Origin: an uncultured Eubacteriales bacterium
Lineage (GTDB): Bacteria; Bacillota; Clostridia; Oscillospirales; Acutalibacteraceae
Length of the DNA stretch: 9,988 nucleotides
Direction of reading: 5' to 3'
Assembly: GCA_934489735.1 (NCBI GenBank)
Contig: CAKSSR010000044.1
Span: 1-9,988, forward strand
The notes under the pieces were generated by a model. That model was not told the origin of the DNA. It worked only from the letters and a program-made list of their open reading frames with translations, and searched no databases. The position numbers were made by a program, and so were the translations under genes. Below are positions 7,071 to 9,988 of this stretch, piece after piece (positions within the stretch are counted from its first letter, which is position 1; every line of letters begins with the position of its first letter).

Positions 7071-7133
7071 AATTGTATAAGAAATTAAGAATAGATAATA
7101 AGTTATACTAAGAACGGTTATGGAGGAGTGAAA
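7071..7133 (+). promoter_or_regulatory. Leader of the adhesin gene (duplicated sequence)
   Basis: This leader ends in the very strong RBS GGAGGAG (7122-7128), 5 nt before the ATG at 7134. Its last 42 bases are shared with 6405-6446. Both copies keep TAGATAATAAG and TATACT (7104-7109 here), which could serve as -10 elements. No -35 at normal spacing is present in both copies, so the exact promoter is unresolved. TTGAAT (7068-7073) with TAGATA (7092-7097) at 18 bp is one option in this copy. Confidence 0.4.
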
Positions 7134-9988
7134 ATGGCAAAGAAAATAATAAGTTTAATTGCATTATTATTTACTATTATAGGATTATTTTTTATAAATG
7201 TAATAGGAGTGGAAGGAAGAGATTTAGGTGAGTTGGGAATAACAGGAGGTTTGTATTTAAATGGACAAGAAATAATGTCTACGGAACCAGGAAAATATCA
7301 AGAAGTGAGATATCCGGCAACGTTACAGTTGTATTTATCATGGAGAATATCGGATGAAGACATAGAAGAAGGATCTACTTATACACTTCCAAATGGAATT
7401 GTAATGAATGATTCAATGCAATCTATAATGGGAGGAGGTGGAAATGAATTAGGTCAGGTATATTCTGAAGGAAATATGATTAGTATATCATATGACAAGC
7501 AGGCATTGAGAAAGGAATACGGATCTTCAGATTCTTATGAAATTTCAGTTAATTTGGAAGGAACATTAAGTACAAGCATCAGTAGTAGCGGAGATTTATC
7601 AAGGATTGAATTTACATTGCCAGGAGTAGGGACATATTATATAAGTCTTTTGGCGGACACTACGATTACTATTACGAAAAAAATAGAGGGAAATATTAAT
7701 ATTGACATGATAGACAGAGATTCTATTGGTTTTTCAATAGTAGGAGGCGAAGGTGCAGCCGAATATATGCTTTCGGATTTCGATTATAACAAAGAGACAA
7801 GACAATTTGAGAAAACTTTGATATATAGAGAAGGAAGTTATACTATAACAGAATTTTATTCAGATTTCGGTGAATATAAGTTGACTAAAATAGAATGTGG
7901 GGAAGGAGATAGTTTACAGGAATCTCCAGAGGTTAGTATTGATTTGATTGAAAGTGAGGAAAGTAATGTTACAGTAAATTTTATTAATTATTATAAAATG
8001 GAAAGTTCGGGAAGAATCGACATAGTATTAGTAAGCCCGCAAGGGGAAGGTTTAGGTGGCGGTAAGTTTGAATTGAGTTCAAATGGTGAGGTATATGGAG
8101 AATATGTCACAGATAGCGACGGATTTATAAATTTAGAAGGAATTTCAGAAGGTCAATATACATTGGAAGAAACTGAAATGCCATTTGGATATAATAAGGT
8201 GGCAAAAATAGACTTTTCATACCAAGATAACAATGTATATACAGAGGCTAAAAATGTGGTTGTATCTATAAATGATAGTATTCCACTAATAACAATCACA
8301 AATACTGTAGGGGAAGAACTGTATGATATAGTAATAAATAAGATAGACTCAGAAACTCAAGCAAATTTAGAAGGAGCTAAGTTAAAGGTAACAAGCGCAA
8401 GCGATACAGATAATGTAATATCAGAATGGACTAGTTCTTCTAAGGAAGGGCAGACAGTAAATTTAGAGCCAGGGAGCTATATTTTGACAGAGGTAACGGC
8501 ACCGACGGGATATGATGCAATAAGTGCAGTACAGTTTGAAGTGACTCAAGAAGGGAAGATATCAGGACAAGAGAACAATGTATTAACGATAGGTAATACA
8601 AAGACTAAACATGAGATAGTAATAAGTAAGATAGATTCAGGAAATAAAGAAAAGTTAGCAGGAGCCAGCCTGAAAATAACAAGCGCAAGTGATACAGATA
8701 GCGTGATTTCAGAATGGGAGACTAGCGCAGATAAAGACGAGACATTAAAACTAGAACCAGGGAGCTATATTGTGACAGAGGTAACGGCACCGACTGGATA
8801 TGATGCAATAAGCGCAGTACAGTTTGAAGTGACTCAAGAAGGGAAAATATCAGGACAGGACAACAATGTATTAACGATAAACAATGCAAAGACTAAGCAT
8901 GAGATAGTAATAAGTAAGATAGATTCAGGAAGTAAAGAAAAGTTAGCAGGAGCCAGCCTGAAGATAACAAGCACAAGCGATACAGATAGCGTGATTTCAG
9001 AATGGGAGACTAGCGCAGATAAAGACGAGACAGTAAAACTAGAGCCAGGAAGCTATATTTTGACAGAGATAACAGCACCGACAGGATATGATGCAATAAG
9101 TGCAGTACAGTTTGAAGTGACTCAAGAAGGGAAGATATCAGGACAGGACAACAACGTATTGACGATAAGTAATGCAAAGACTAAACATGAGATAGTAATA
9201 AGTAAGATAGATTCAGAAAATAAAGAAAAGTTAGCAGGAGCTAGCCTAAAGATAACAAGCGCAAGTGATACAGATAGTGTGATCTCACAATGGGAGACTA
9301 GCGAAGATAAAGACGAGACAGTAAAACTAGAGCCAGGAAGCTATATTTTGACAGAAATAACGGCACCGACGGGATATGATGCAATAAGTGCAGTACAGTT
9401 TGAAGTGACTCAAGAAGGGAAGATATCAGGACAAGAGAACAATGTATTAACGATAAGTAATACAAAGACTAATCATGAGATAGTAATAAGTAAGATAGAC
9501 TCAGAAAATAATAAAAATTTAGCAGGGGCTAAATTAAAGATAACAAGCGCAAGTGATACAGATAGCGTGATTTCGGAATGGGAGACCAGCGCAGATAAAG
9601 ACGAGGCAGTAAAACTAGAACCAGGCAGTTATATTTTGACAGAAATAACGGCACCAACAGGATATGATGCAATAAACGCAGTACAGTTTGAAGTGACTCA
9701 AGAAGGGAAAATATCAGGACAGGACAATAATGTATTAACGATAAGCAATACAAAGACTAAATATGAGATAGTAATAAGTAAGATAGATTCAGGAAATAAA
9801 GAAAAACTAGCGGGAGCCAGCCTGAAAATAACAAGCGCAAGTGATACAGATAGTGTGATCTCAGCTTGGGAGACTAGCGCAGATAAAGACGAGACAGTAA
9901 AACTAGAACCAGGCAGTTATATTTTGACAGAGGTAACAGCACCGACAGGATATGATGCAATAAGCGCAGTACAGTTTGAAGTGACTCA
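7134..9988 (+). CDS. Large secreted Cna-B/SpaA-type repeat surface protein (3' end outside window)
   Basis: The frame is open for 951 codons to the window end. The ATG at 7134 is preceded by GGAGGAG. Residues 1-28 are a signal peptide (MAKK, hydrophobic 5-25). Residues about 29-175 form a head I do not recognise. Residues about 178-287 look like a first Cna-B-type domain (K182 or K183, E240 in SYTITE, N285 in FINYYK). Residues about 294-392 form a second one that keeps E346 and N390 but lacks the early Lys. From residue 397, 96-residue units follow: five complete and one cut. Each has the motif order K (unit position 7, SKIDS), E (57, LTE..AP.GY) and N (92, ..N.KT). The first unit is the most divergent. 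Cna-B domains with these residues form Lys-Asn isopeptide bonds and build stiff stalks in Gram-positive adhesins and pilins. An LPXTG-like anchor would be expected beyond the window but is unseen. It is transcribed separately from the ABC operon, which ends at a terminator. Confidence 0.9.
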   Translation, partial: MAKKIISLIALLFTIIGLFFINVIGVEGRDLGELGITGGLYLNGQEIMSTEPGKYQEVRYPATLQLYLSWRISDEDIEEGSTYTLPNGIVMNDSMQSIMGGGGNELGQVYSEGNMISISYDKQALRKEYGSSDSYEISVNLEGTLSTSISSSGDLSRIEFTLPGVGTYYISLLADTTITITKKIEGNINIDMIDRDSIGFSIVGGEGAAEYMLSDFDYNKETRQFEKTLIYREGSYTITEFYSDFGEYKLTKIECGEGDSLQESPEVSIDLIESEESNVTVNFINYYKMESSGRIDIVLVSPQGEGLGGGKFELSSNGEVYGEYVTDSDGFINLEGISEGQYTLEETEMPFGYNKVAKIDFSYQDNNVYTEAKNVVVSINDSIPLITITNTVGEELYDIVINKIDSETQANLEGAKLKVTSASDTDNVISEWTSSSKEGQTVNLEPGSYILTEVTAPTGYDAISAVQFEVTQEGKISGQENNVLTIGNTKTKHEIVISKIDSGNKEKLAGASLKITSASDTDSVISEWETSADKDETLKLEPGSYIVTEVTAPTGYDAISAVQFEVTQEGKISGQDNNVLTINNAKTKHEIVISKIDSGSKEKLAGASLKITSTSDTDSVISEWETSADKDETVKLEPGSYILTEITAPTGYDAISAVQFEVTQEGKISGQDNNVLTISNAKTKHEIVISKIDSENKEKLAGASLKITSASDTDSVISQWETSEDKDETVKLEPGSYILTEITAPTGYDAISAVQFEVTQEGKISGQENNVLTISNTKTNHEIVISKIDSENNKNLAGAKLKITSASDTDSVISEWETSADKDEAVKLEPGSYILTEITAPTGYDAINAVQFEVTQEGKISGQDNNVLTISNTKTKYEIVISKIDSGNKEKLAGASLKITSASDTDSVISAWETSADKDETVKLEPGSYILTEVTAPTGYDAISAVQFEVT
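8322..9988 (+). repeat. 288-bp tandem repeat array encoding Cna-B domains
   Basis: Units begin at 8322, 8610, 8898, 9186, 9474 and 9762. The period is exactly 288 bp (96 codons) without any indel. Five units are complete; the sixth runs off the window. Units 2-6 are nearly identical in DNA, with scattered substitutions, many of them silent. Unit 1 differs more, mainly in its first half (TQANLEGAKLKV and the TSSSKEGQ segment). The pattern suggests recent expansion or ongoing homogenisation by recombination. Repeat number may vary between strains, and short-read assemblies may collapse it. Confidence 0.95.

Noticed and set aside
9529..9753. Minus-strand open frame of 74 codons in the repeat array
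   Set aside because: It is antisense to the Cna-B repeats, low in complexity and without a plausible start context.
8322..9988. CRISPR array or satellite DNA
   Set aside because: The 288-bp period is an exact multiple of three, lies inside a continuous reading frame, has no spacers and encodes a known domain type.

Overview
The window is very AT-rich and has strong AGGAGG-type ribosome binding sites, TTG and GTG starts next to good Shine-Dalgarno sequences, and TGG (not TGA) for tryptophan. Together with the protein families present, this suggests a low-GC Bacillota, probably a gut-type clostridial or related lineage. The species cannot be named from the sequence.

Left third (1-2400, minus strand). 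This looks like a tandem family of leucine-rich-repeat (BspA/LRR_5-like) genes. One complete gene (384-1814) encodes a 476-residue protein without a signal peptide: a unique N-terminal part, a possible SHOCT-like helical segment, a Gln/Pro-rich linker and about eight LRR units. The first six codons of a paralogue lie at the left edge. Its start region and upstream DNA repeat those of the complete gene, nearly identically over 126 bp. A decayed LRR fragment with an internal stop lies at 2230-2340.

Middle (2384-6367, plus strand). This is an operon with a clear promoter. It holds two overlapping half-transporter genes for a heterodimeric ABC exporter (one NBD degenerate, one canonical), then a 69-residue DUF378-type membrane protein, and ends at a strong intrinsic terminator. 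Motif asymmetry between the two subunits predicts one dead and one active ATP site, as in BmrCD or TM287/288.

Right third (6368-9988, plus strand). An AT-rich interval holds a second copy of the leader and start of the downstream adhesin gene that stops after seven codons. It also holds a decayed gene with a good RBS but a frameshift and four in-frame stops, and a (AT)9 tract. From 7134 to the window end runs the 5' part (at least 951 codons) of a secreted surface protein. It has a signal peptide, a unique head, two divergent Cna-B-like domains and then an exact 96-residue (288-bp) tandem array of Cna-B/SpaA-type domains. Each complete unit keeps the Lys, Glu and Asn expected for an intramolecular isopeptide bond. 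The C-terminal anchor lies outside the window.

No CRISPR array, tRNA, rRNA or transposase was seen. The most interesting signals are the LRR gene family with its nearly invariant leader, the duplicated adhesin leader, and the homogenised isopeptide-domain array.
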